Both the position numbers and the translations under genes were made by a program. Below are positions 1 to 4,904 of a stretch of 7,315 nucleotides of DNA, piece by piece; position 1 is the first letter of the stretch, and the number at the start of each line of letters is the position of its first letter. Origin of the DNA: Halobacteriales archaeon (lineage in GTDB: Archaea; Thermoplasmatota; E2; JACPAO01; JAHFTW01); the NCBI GenBank assembly GCA_020201445.1, contig JAIVGU010000025.1:1-7315 (forward strand), read 5' to 3'. Below the pieces are notes generated by a model. The model saw nothing but the letters and a program-made list of their open reading frames with translations, had not been told where the DNA came from and made no database searches.

Positions 1-153
1 CACTGCCCGCCGCGCGAGGTCCTGGTCGACAACGGCGCCATGATCGGCTGGCTGGGGCTGCTGAAGCTGCGCGCCGGCGACACGCTGCCCGTCGAGCGCA
101 GCCAAGTGCTTCCCTACCAACGCACCGACGAGGTCGAGGTGACTTGGCGATGA
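1..153 (+). CDS. kae1: Kae1, C-terminal end (partial; KEOPS tRNA N6-threonylcarbamoyladenosine transferase)
   Basis: Only the last 50 codons are present; the gene enters from the left edge in frame 1 and stops at TGA 151-153. The visible piece contains VDNGAMIGWLGLLKLRAG and ends QRTDEVEVTWR. Both blocks are hallmarks of archaeal Kae1 C-termini, and the aspartate of DNGAMI is a metal ligand in the ASKHA fold of this family. Kae1 transfers the threonylcarbamoyl group onto A37 of ANN-decoding tRNAs within the cytoplasmic KEOPS complex. The stop overlaps the bud32 ATG (ATGA, 150-153). In many euryarchaea the two are fused into one polypeptide, whereas here they are separate but translationally coupled. 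The family assignment is firm despite the short fragment, because the tail is so conserved and Bud32 follows. Confidence 0.93.
   Translation, partial: HCPPREVLVDNGAMIGWLGLLKLRAGDTLPVERSQVLPYQRTDEVEVTWR
136..142 (+). promoter_or_regulatory. Shine-Dalgarno for bud32, embedded in the kae1 tail
   Basis: GAGGTGA lies 7 nt before the ATG at 150 and matches the archaeal anti-Shine-Dalgarno complement GGAGGTGATC. It supports ATG 150 over the in-frame ATG 186 as the bud32 start. Caution: these bases also encode the conserved EVT of the Kae1 tail, so the match may be partly forced by the protein sequence. Confidence 0.5.
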
Positions 154-875
154 GCGCAGCCGACTCCAAGGGAGAGATTTCGGGGATGAAAAAGGGCTTG
201 CCCGTTGCAACGACTCAGGAATCCCCGAAGTCCTCGGAATCCCTGCTCGGCGGGGAAGCACGGCTCGGTGCAGAGGCAAAGATTGAGCCGATGGAGTGGA
301 TGGGTCGCCCCGCCGTCGCCAAGCGGCGGCTCGCCAAGCCCTACCGCCACCCCGAGCTGGACGCGCGGCTGCGCAGCGAGCGGACCCGCGAGGAGGCCAA
401 CCTGCTGCTGGCCGCGCGCCGCGCTGGCATCCCCGTCCCGGTCCTCTACGACGCCGACCGCGCCGCCAGCACGCTGGTGCTGGAGCAGGTGGACGGCCCC
501 ACGCTGCGGCAGGCATTGGAGTCCGACGCCGACGCCGTGGCCGCGCAGAGGCTTGCTGCCCTGGGGCGAACCGTCGGCCGCCTGCATGGCGCGGGGATGG
601 CGCACGGGGACCTCACCACCAGCAACGTCCTGCTGCCCGACCCCGCCGACCCGGGGCGGCTCACCCTCATCGACTTCGGCCTGGGCGCCTTCGGGGAGGA
701 GCCGGAGCCGCGCGGCGTCGACCTGCACCTGGTGGAGGAGGCGCTCGCCGCCACCGACGCCCGCCACCAGGCCCTCTTTGCGGCGTTCCTGGAGGGCTAC
801 CGCGCCACCGCCCGCCGCGCCGCCGACGCGCTCCAACGCCTTGATGACATCCGGGCGCGTGGCAGGTACCACTGA
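150..875 (+). CDS. bud32: Bud32 (PRPK-type) kinase/ATPase of the KEOPS complex
   Basis: 241 aa. Bud32 is a small atypical kinase that binds Kae1 and works as an ATPase in tRNA t6A37 synthesis. Visible signatures: LGAEAKIE (39-46), the reduced nucleotide-binding start; VAK with the ATP-contacting lysine at K58; KPYRHPELD (63-71) and ERTREEA (77-83), the Bud32-specific helix region; HGDLTTSN (152-159) with catalytic D154 and N159; DFGL (175-178) with metal-binding D175; DLHLVEEAL (191-199); and the basic tail RARGRYH. The domain is complete and of normal size. Unusual is a Ser/Gly/Lys-rich extension of about 35 residues before the domain, in DNA visibly less GC-rich than its surroundings and containing an inverted repeat (see findings). 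ATG 150 overlaps the kae1 stop and has a Shine-Dalgarno match. ATG 186 (229 aa, after GGGAG) is the main alternative. Only TTG 198 lies further in, so at least 15-20 extra residues are hard to avoid. Confidence 0.95.
   Translation: MSAADSKGEISGMKKGLPVATTQESPKSSESLLGGEARLGAEAKIEPMEWMGRPAVAKRRLAKPYRHPELDARLRSERTREEANLLLAARRAGIPVPVLYDADRAASTLVLEQVDGPTLRQALESDADAVAAQRLAALGRTVGRLHGAGMAHGDLTTSNVLLPDPADPGRLTLIDFGLGAFGEEPEPRGVDLHLVEEALAATDARHQALFAAFLEGYRATARRAADALQRLDDIRARGRYH
176..232. repeat. Inverted repeat inside the bud32 N-terminal extension
   Basis: GATTTCGGGGAT (176-187) pairs with ATCCCCGAAGTC (221-232): 11 Watson-Crick pairs plus one G-T, with a 33-nt loop. The right arm runs into 9-nt units beginning TCC (TCCCCGAAG 222-230, TCCTCGGAA 231-239, TCCCTGCTC 240-248). 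GGAATCCC is directly repeated at 218-225 and 236-243. The periodic TCC pattern resembles the right arms of the intergenic palindromes at 2734, 4905 and 6585, so this may be a diverged, translated copy. The inverted repeat is directly visible; its origin is inference. Confidence 0.5.
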
Positions 876-1576
876 TGCCCCGCGTCGAGCTCCCCCCAGG
901 GCAAGGCGATGCGCCCCGCAGGCGGCCCGCCGCGCACCCGCAGCACACGGAGCCCGCCTCCGCGTCCCCCTCCCACGCGGCCGCCGCCCCCCCGGCGGGC
1001 CGGACCCTCACCTTCGTCACCGGCAACGCGGGCAAGGTGGCCGAGCTGTCCGCCCTGCTCGCCCCGCTTGGCATCCAGGTCGCCGCCGACGGGCGCGGCT
1101 ACCCCGAGGTGCAGGCCGGCACCCTGCGCGAGGTCACGGAGGCGGGGGCGAAGCACCTGCTGGACTCCGGCCTGCGCCCGCCGTTCATCCTGGAGGATTC
1201 CGGCCTCTTCGTCGCCGCCCTCAAGGGGTTCCCCGGCGTCTACAGCCGCTACGCCCTCGACACCCTTGGCATCGCCGGCCTCCTTCAGCTTCTTCGTGGC
1301 GTCGAGCTGGAGACCCGCACCGCCGCCTTCCAGGCCGACCTCGCCTACGTCGACCCCACCGGCGCCGTCCACCACTTCGCGGGCGCCTGCCGGGGCCGCA
1401 TCGCCGAGCGCCCCTCCGGCTCCAACGGCTTCGGCTTCGACCCCGTCTTCGTCCCCGAGGGGCACCCCCTCACCTTCGCGGACATGGACCCGGCGGAGAA
1501 GAGCCGCCTCAGCCACCGCGGCCAAGCCGTGATGCTGCTCGCCCGCCACCTGGCCTCCAGAGCAGCAAGCCCATAA
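875..1576 (+). CDS. rdgB: RdgB/HAM1-family non-canonical purine NTP pyrophosphatase (ITPase/XTPase)
   Basis: 233 aa. Members hydrolyse ITP, dITP and XTP to the monophosphate plus pyrophosphate, keeping deaminated purines out of nucleic acids; cytoplasmic, usually a Mg2+-dependent homodimer. Motifs in order: FVTGNAGKVAEL (47-58), the phosphate/base-binding loop with N51 and K54; LEDSGL (106-111) with catalytic-site D108; FPGVYSRY (119-126); GSNGFGFDPVFVP (182-194); TFADMDPAEKSRLSHR (200-215), the base-recognition SHR block. The core of about 190 aa is complete. The first ~43 residues are a Pro/Ala/His-rich tail that the family normally lacks. No other ATG, GTG or TTG occurs in frame between codon 1 and the core, so the extension appears real; ATG 875 also overlaps the bud32 stop (TGATG). 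GGCAGGT at 861-867 is a weak ribosome-binding match. The last residues (RAASP) run to a TAA that overlaps a promoter-like A+T element for the next gene. Confidence 0.94.
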   Translation: MPRVELPPGQGDAPRRRPAAHPQHTEPASASPSHAAAAPPAGRTLTFVTGNAGKVAELSALLAPLGIQVAADGRGYPEVQAGTLREVTEAGAKHLLDSGLRPPFILEDSGLFVAALKGFPGVYSRYALDTLGIAGLLQLLRGVELETRTAAFQADLAYVDPTGAVHHFAGACRGRIAERPSGSNGFGFDPVFVPEGHPLTFADMDPAEKSRLSHRGQAVMLLARHLASRAASP

Positions 1577-1578
1577 AC
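1572..1578 (+). promoter_or_regulatory. TATA-like element before the DUF4332-like gene
   Basis: CATAAAC is an A+T-rich island in very GC-rich surroundings, 25-31 bp before ATG 1603 and overlapping the rdgB stop. This is the position expected for an archaeal TATA box serving a leaderless transcript. The downstream gene has no Shine-Dalgarno match in its 26-bp gap, which fits. The element also lies in the loop of a small GCCC/GGGC inverted repeat (1569-1572/1579-1582). Confidence 0.35.
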
Positions 1579-1602
1579 GGGCGCCTCCTTGGAACACAGC
1601 GT

Positions 1603-2724
1603 ATGGCTGCCGACACCACCTTCATCGCCGTGCTGGTCGCGCTCGGCGTCGTCGTCCTGCTCCTGGTCGTCCTGGTCGCGGTGCAGGGCGGGCGCCGCCG
1701 CCGCGCCGCCGCGCTCGAGGGCCACGCCCAGCCGCTGCACCAGGGCCACGCCCACTCCCTGCCCGAGAGCGACGGCGACGTCATGGAGTTCCGCGCCCAC
1801 GTCCCCCAGGTCACGCACGCCCCCGTCGTGCGCACCCCGCAGCGCTTCGGCCCCGACGTGGTCGTCTACGACCTCCCCGCCGTGCAGCCCAGCTACCGCG
1901 CCTGGGAGCCCACCCCGCGCCGCGGCACCGTCGCCTACACCTTCCCGCGCCCGGTGGAGAAGGCGGTCTACACCAACGACTACATCCGCGTCGACGCCGC
2001 CGGCACCACCCTGAAGATGCGCACCCTCCTGGCCGGCCCCGACGGCGCCGCGCACGCCCCGCTCGAGGGCGAGCAGGCGACCCCGGCGCGCCCCAGCCTC
2101 ACCCTCGACGACGTCCCGGAGCCCTACCGCTCCAAGCTGGCCCCGCAGGCGCCCGCCGCCCGCAAGGCCTCCGTGTCCCGCCGCGACCTCTCCGTGCCCG
2201 CCACCGGCCGCGCCCCCGACGGCCAGCAGTTCGTCGAGCAGCTCCAGGAGCGCGTCTCCCGGCCCGCCGTGCCCGTCGCGGTCCCCGAGCGCGCCTACTA
2301 CGACTACCCCGGCGACGTCCACCCGGTCGAGGACATCGAGGGCATCGGCGCCATCTACGGCGACAAGCTGCGCGCCGCCGGCGTCCACACCACCGCCCGC
2401 CTCTGCTTCGAGGACGCGCAGGCCCTCGCCGACAAGGTGGGCGTCCCGCTCAAGACCGTCCAGCAGTGGCAGGCCATGTCGGAGCTGGTGAAGGTCAAGG
2501 GCATCGGCCCCCAGTACGCCGAGGCGCTGGCCCGCTCCGGCATCGACGGCATCGCCGCCCTCAAGCGCCGCGCCGCCTCCACCATCACCGAGCAGGTCAA
2601 CGCCTACCTCGACTCCCTGGAGGTCACCGTGGTCGGCACCCGCATCACGGAGGCCCGCGTCGAGGGCTGGAAGAAGGCCGCCGAGGGCATGAAGCGCGTG
2701 CGGCTCAAGGAACCGGCGCAATAA
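1603..2724 (+). CDS. Membrane-anchored helix-hairpin-helix protein, DUF4332-like
   Basis: 373 aa. Layout: MAADTT, then one membrane segment (7-27, FIAVLVALGVVVLLLVVLVAV), then GGRRRR, which should keep the rest in the cytoplasm (N-out/C-in signal anchor). Residues 35-235 are a Pro/Ala-rich linker with patches of Tyr and His (AYYDYPGDVHP at 231-241). Residues 242-365 look like the DUF4332 tandem helix-hairpin-helix unit: IEGIGAIYGDKLRAAGV (245-261), a helical stretch ending in VQQW (286-289), VKVKGIGPQYAEALARSGI (296-314), then a closing ARVEGW (351-356). The GIG hairpins usually bind nucleic acid backbones or act as protein-binding modules; the substrate is unknown. The 26-bp gap after rdgB and the TATA-like element at 1572 suggest its own promoter. 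The same frame is open upstream across bud32 and rdgB, but that part is shadow. ATG 1603 is the first start that puts the membrane segment at the N-terminus. Confidence 0.85.
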   Translation: MAADTTFIAVLVALGVVVLLLVVLVAVQGGRRRRAAALEGHAQPLHQGHAHSLPESDGDVMEFRAHVPQVTHAPVVRTPQRFGPDVVVYDLPAVQPSYRAWEPTPRRGTVAYTFPRPVEKAVYTNDYIRVDAAGTTLKMRTLLAGPDGAAHAPLEGEQATPARPSLTLDDVPEPYRSKLAPQAPAARKASVSRRDLSVPATGRAPDGQQFVEQLQERVSRPAVPVAVPERAYYDYPGDVHPVEDIEGIGAIYGDKLRAAGVHTTARLCFEDAQALADKVGVPLKTVQQWQAMSELVKVKGIGPQYAEALARSGIDGIAALKRRAASTITEQVNAYLDSLEVTVVGTRITEARVEGWKKAAEGMKRVRLKEPAQ

Positions 2725-2733
2725 GTCCCCACG

Positions 2734-2779
2734 AACCGCGGAACGCGCGGAGGGCAGAGGTTCCGTGGCCTCCGCGGTT
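2734..2779. repeat. Intergenic palindromic repeat, copy 1 (convergent junction)
   Basis: AACCGCGGA (2734-2742) faces TCCGCGGTT (2771-2779) as a perfect 9-bp inverted repeat. Alternative pairings exist inside: GGAAC/GTTCC (2740-2744/2760-2764) and CGCGGAGG/CCTCCGCG (2746-2753/2769-2776). It shares an exact 19-mer, CCGCGGAACGCGCGGAGGG, with copy 2 (2736-2754 = 4919-4937), and an exact 19-mer, GTTCCGTGGCCTCCGCGGT, with copy 3 (2760-2778 = 6616-6634). It begins 9 nt after the stop of the helix-hairpin-helix gene, in the 108-bp gap between two convergent genes, so it could act as a transcript-end hairpin, though no U-tract follows. Confidence 0.8.
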
Positions 2780-2799
2780 TGGCGGGAGTGGGCTGCTTT

Positions 2800-2825
2800 C
2801 CAAAGATTCGCGGCGTTCGCGGTCC
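2800..2825 (-). repeat. Short CCGCGAA/CTTTGG repeat, copy A
   Basis: Read on the minus strand this is GGACCGCGAACGCCGCGAAT followed by CTTTGG. It resembles the plus-strand sequence at 4866-4892 (GAGCCGCGAAGGGCGCGAAA then CCTTTGG) with one gap and a few changes. On the plus strand it shows TTCGCGGCG-TTCGCGGTC, again a 9-nt period, so it may be a fragment of the same broad repeat family as copies 1-3. It fills most of the space between copy 1 and the end of the leftward operon. Confidence 0.5.
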
Positions 2826-2832
2826 GGTGGGC

Positions 2833-3384
2833 TCACTCGAAGCTGGCCCGGCTCTGGCTCGCCTTCTCGATGATGCGGACGTCGCTGAGCCTGCTGCTGG
2901 CCTGGATGCGGCGGCCGTAGTGGGTCAGGACGGTGCCGACGATCATGAGGGCGATGGTGGCCACCGAGAGCAGGATCATCGCGCGCACGGTGCCGGGGGA
3001 GCCGGTGTACCAGTCCTGCGGGTAGAGGATGGCGAAGGCGACCATGAGGACGACGCCGAGGAGGCAGCCCAGCATTGTGGTGGCGAAGCCGGCGGTGCCG
3101 AGGCGGCTTGTGCTGTTGGTGAGCTCGAGGTCGAGCTTCTGCTGCACGTCCACTTCGCCGCGCCGGGGGGTGCGGGCGTCGATGTCGAGCACCAGGACGT
3201 CGTCGCTGGGGAGGCCGTACGGGTCGGGCTCCTCGTAGATGACGAGGTAGTCGCGCTCGTCGGCGGCCACAGCGGCAGGGGTGGGGCTGCGGGTGACGCG
3301 CTGGATGGAGGCGGGCTTGCGGGGCGCCTTGGGCGCGGCGGGCTTCGCGGCCGTCTTCTTGCTGGACTTCTTGGCCGGGCTCAC
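2833..3384 (-). CDS. Two-TM membrane protein with histone H1-like Lys/Ala/Pro N-terminal tail (unknown function)
   Basis: 183 aa, not recognised. Residues 1-26 are rich in Lys, Ala and Pro (SPAKKSSKKTAAKPAAPKAP), like H1-type tails. Residues 43-70 contain DERDYLVIYEEPDPYGLPSDDVLVLDID, an acidic stretch that could be a short beta-rich segment. Two hydrophobic helices follow at about 101-121 and 134-155, joined by a short loop (YPQDWYTGSPGT), then YGRR and a polar tail ending ASFE. Both ends should be cytoplasmic. It is the last gene of a three-gene operon. The GTG start overlaps the previous stop (GTGA) and has a strong Shine-Dalgarno (3389-3396). The same frame is open further upstream to 3777, but that part is out-of-frame shadow of the neighbour: low-complexity R/P/G/H and no family pattern. 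The membrane-hairpin layout is confident; function is unknown. Confidence 0.83.
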   Translation of the reverse strand: MSPAKKSSKKTAAKPAAPKAPRKPASIQRVTRSPTPAAVAADERDYLVIYEEPDPYGLPSDDVLVLDIDARTPRRGEVDVQQKLDLELTNSTSRLGTAGFATTMLGCLLGVVLMVAFAILYPQDWYTGSPGTVRAMILLSVATIALMIVGTVLTHYGRRIQASSRLSDVRIIEKASQSRASFE

Positions 3385-3770
3385 GACTCCACCTCCGCCT
3401 GGGTCGAGAACTGGTCGAGGTGGCCGGAGCCGAGGACCAGGCGGCCGTAGAAGAACGCCGACGTGCCGCCGAACAGCAGGATGATGCCGGCGGCCAGCAC
3501 CTCCACGACGCGCTCGATGAAGGTGTGCGACTCCTGGACCGTGTAGCCGTGCGTGGCGTGGTAGAGGTCGGGGTAGCCGGTGGTGAAGTAGATGGAGCCC
3601 GCCAGCACCAGCAGGGTGCCGAGCGCGATGCCGACCAGGCCGACGACGGCGAGCCCCTTGAGGTGGCTGCCCACGCTGACCTTGATCTCCGAGTTGAGGT
3701 CCATGCGGTCCTCGAGCCGGATGGGGGTCATCTCGGGCTCGACCTTGACCTTGATGCGGTTCTCCGTCAT
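3381..3770 (-). CDS. Small two-TM membrane protein (unknown function)
   Basis: 129 aa, not recognised. A charged N-terminal part (1-36, MTENRIKVKVEPEMTPIRLE...) is followed by a membrane helix at about 38-60 (LKGLAVVGLVGIALGTLLVLAG). A loop of about 27 residues holds three His and several Tyr (TTGYPDLYHATHGYTVQESH). A second helix lies at about 88-108 (VVEVLAAGIILLFGGTSAFFYG), then a short polar tail ending EVES. Both ends should be cytoplasmic. It is the middle gene of the operon: its ATG overlaps the previous stop (ATGA, 3770-3767) and its TGA overlaps the next start (GTGA). GGGTGA (3774-3779, minus strand) is a ribosome-binding match 3 nt from the ATG. Like the next gene it is a membrane hairpin with Tyr-Pro in or at the loop and Tyr-Gly-Arg just after helix 2, so the two could be distant paralogues or partners; that is inference. 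Confidence 0.85.
   Translation of the reverse strand: MTENRIKVKVEPEMTPIRLEDRMDLNSEIKVSVGSHLKGLAVVGLVGIALGTLLVLAGSIYFTTGYPDLYHATHGYTVQESHTFIERVVEVLAAGIILLFGGTSAFFYGRLVLGSGHLDQFSTQAEVES
3389..3396 (-). promoter_or_regulatory. Shine-Dalgarno for the third operon gene
   Basis: On the minus strand GGAGGTGG ends 4 nt before the GTG at 3384. It is nearly complementary to the archaeal 16S rRNA 3' end. It lies inside the coding end of the upstream gene and settles the start of the downstream gene, whose open frame otherwise extends about 390 bp too far. Confidence 0.7.
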
Positions 3771-4783
3771 TCGTCACCCAGGTGCTTCTCGATGTCGATG
3801 GGGACGGAGGCGAGCGGGGTGCCGCCCTCGCGCTCGACGAGGCGCATGGCCTCCTCGCGGTTGGCGGCGCGCACCCGCTTCAGGCGGACGCGGCGGCGGC
3901 CGCTGCCGTCGCCGGCCTCGGAGCCGCCGGGCAGGATGCCGGCCGCCTCCGCGAGGCCCCAGTCCTCCTCGCCGGTGCGGCGCAGGAACGGGCGGCCGGT
4001 CTCGGGGTTCTCCGCGACCTGGTAGCCCTCGGGGACCTCCGTGGCGGCCTCGTAGCCCTCGCCGGGCGGGGTCTTGCTGAAGGCGTAGACGCGGGCGGCG
4101 TGGCCGTCGCGCACCTCCTCCTTCTGGTAGAGCGTGTAGTCGCCGTACTGGATGACCTGCATCCCGGTCTCCGCGGGGGCGGCGGACTCCTCCCAGGCGG
4201 GCTCCTGGCTGGGGGCCTCCGCGAGCGTGGCGGGGTCGGCCGGCGTCTCCCACGTCGCCTCGGCCGGGACGTCCTCCCAGGCGGGCTCCGCCTCGGCGGC
4301 GGGGGTGAACTCGGCCAGCGGCTGGCCGTCGGAGCCCAGCTCCTCGCCGGTCGCGGTCTCCCAGCTCTCCTGGGCGGGCGCGGGCTCGAACTCGACGAGG
4401 TTCTGGTCACCGAAGAAGTCCACCGGGTCGACGATGCGGTAGTCCTGCAATCCGGGGCCGGTGTACTCCACCTCGACGTCGCGCTCCTCGCCGTGGTCCG
4501 GCTCGGTGTGGGCGGGCTCCGGCTCGGCGTGCCGCTCCAGCGGGGCAGAGGACACCTCGCTGGGGGGGCTGGAGGCCACGGACTGGCCGGCGGGCGCGGC
4601 GGCGGGGGCGCCGGGGTCCTGGCGGCCGGCGAGGTAGTCCTGGATCTGCGCGTCGGTGTAGCCGAGGCGGCGCAGCATGGAGACGAGGTAGGGGCGGTCC
4701 TCCGACTCCGGGTCGACCGCGTGGGCGTCGAGGGAGCGGCGGACGGCATCGGTCCCGCCGGAGGGGGCGGCAGTGCGCGCCAT
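3767..4783 (-). CDS. Acidic Pro/Ala/Glu-rich soluble protein, first gene of the membrane operon (unknown function)
   Basis: 338 aa with no membrane segment. Residues 14-52 form a small helical head (VRRSLDAH...YLVSMLRRLGYTDAQIQDYLAG) that looks like a UBA-type or helix-hairpin three-helix unit. Residues 55-205 are a low-complexity acidic linker with recurring Trp-Glu pairs (SWET 140-143, AWEDV 168-172, TWET 178-181, AWEES 196-200), suggesting short repeated binding motifs. Residues 208-270 form a compact domain (YGDYTLYQKEEV...RVYAFSKTPPGEG...VPEGYQVAENPETGRPFLRR). I recall similar short 'YTLY...FFSK...PEGYEVG.N..TGLP' domains in other archaeal hypothetical proteins but know no function. A basic patch RRRVRLKRVRAANREEAMRLVEREGG (296-321) lies near the end. 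ATG 4783 opens the operon, with promoter-like elements just upstream. Its TGA overlaps the next ATG. It is plausibly a cytoplasmic scaffold for the two membrane proteins downstream. Confidence 0.85.
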   Translation of the reverse strand: MARTAAPSGGTDAVRRSLDAHAVDPESEDRPYLVSMLRRLGYTDAQIQDYLAGRQDPGAPAAAPAGQSVASSPPSEVSSAPLERHAEPEPAHTEPDHGEERDVEVEYTGPGLQDYRIVDPVDFFGDQNLVEFEPAPAQESWETATGEELGSDGQPLAEFTPAAEAEPAWEDVPAEATWETPADPATLAEAPSQEPAWEESAAPAETGMQVIQYGDYTLYQKEEVRDGHAARVYAFSKTPPGEGYEAATEVPEGYQVAENPETGRPFLRRTGEEDWGLAEAAGILPGGSEAGDGSGRRRVRLKRVRAANREEAMRLVEREGGTPLASVPIDIEKHLGDE

Positions 4784-4790
4784 GGCAGGG

Positions 4791-4813
4791 TTTCAAGAAG
4801 GGCGCTCTTGAAA
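4791..4813 (-). promoter_or_regulatory. Inverted repeat / TATA-like element at the operon start
   Basis: TTTCAAGA (4791-4798) and TCTTGAAA (4806-4813) form a perfect 8-bp inverted repeat with a 7-bp spacer, ending 8 bp before ATG 4783. On the minus strand the distal arm lies 23-30 bp upstream of the ATG, where a TATA box would stand for a leaderless transcript. There is no Shine-Dalgarno match at this start. It could be an operator covering the promoter, or chance A+T-rich promoter sequence. Only the symmetry and position are observed. Confidence 0.4.
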
Positions 4814-4851
4814 GGGCTTCCCGTTCGATGCGGCTGGTTCTCCTGTTGCTG

Positions 4852-4873
4852 CGCGGCTTCCCTCCGAGCCGCG
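4852..4873. repeat. Small hairpin in the 4784-4984 gap
   Basis: CGCGGCT (4852-4858) pairs perfectly with AGCCGCG (4867-4873) around an 8-nt loop. It overlaps the start of the CCGCGAA/CTTTGG repeat copy B. The role is unknown; it could simply be a decayed arm of the nearby palindrome family. Confidence 0.4.
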
Positions 4874-4892
4874 AAGGGCGCGAAACCTTTGG
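4866..4892 (+). repeat. Short CCGCGAA/CTTTGG repeat, copy B
   Basis: GAGCCGCGAAGGGCGCGAAA followed by CCTTTGG is the plus-strand counterpart of the minus-strand element at 2800-2825. It has the same 9-nt internal rhythm (CCGCGAAGG, GCGCGAAAC) as the larger palindrome that follows 12 bp later. In both gaps this short element accompanies a full palindrome, which suggests a composite element rather than coincidence. Confidence 0.5.
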
Positions 4893-4904
4893 GCCTCGCC
4901 TCCT

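Noticed and set aside
205..1602. Plus-strand frame open from 205 leading into the helix-hairpin-helix gene
   Set aside because: This part is Arg/Pro/Ser-rich shadow of bud32 and rdgB in another frame. The recognisable protein starts at ATG 1603 with its membrane anchor.
1345..2721. 458-codon minus-strand frame antisense to the helix-hairpin-helix gene
   Set aside because: Composition is G/A/V/D/L shadow; the plus-strand reading has a membrane anchor and GIG hairpins.
3385..3777. Upstream extension of the 183-aa membrane protein to 3777
   Set aside because: The extension is R/P/G/H low-complexity shadow of the 129-aa gene. GTG 3384 has a Shine-Dalgarno and a GTGA overlap.
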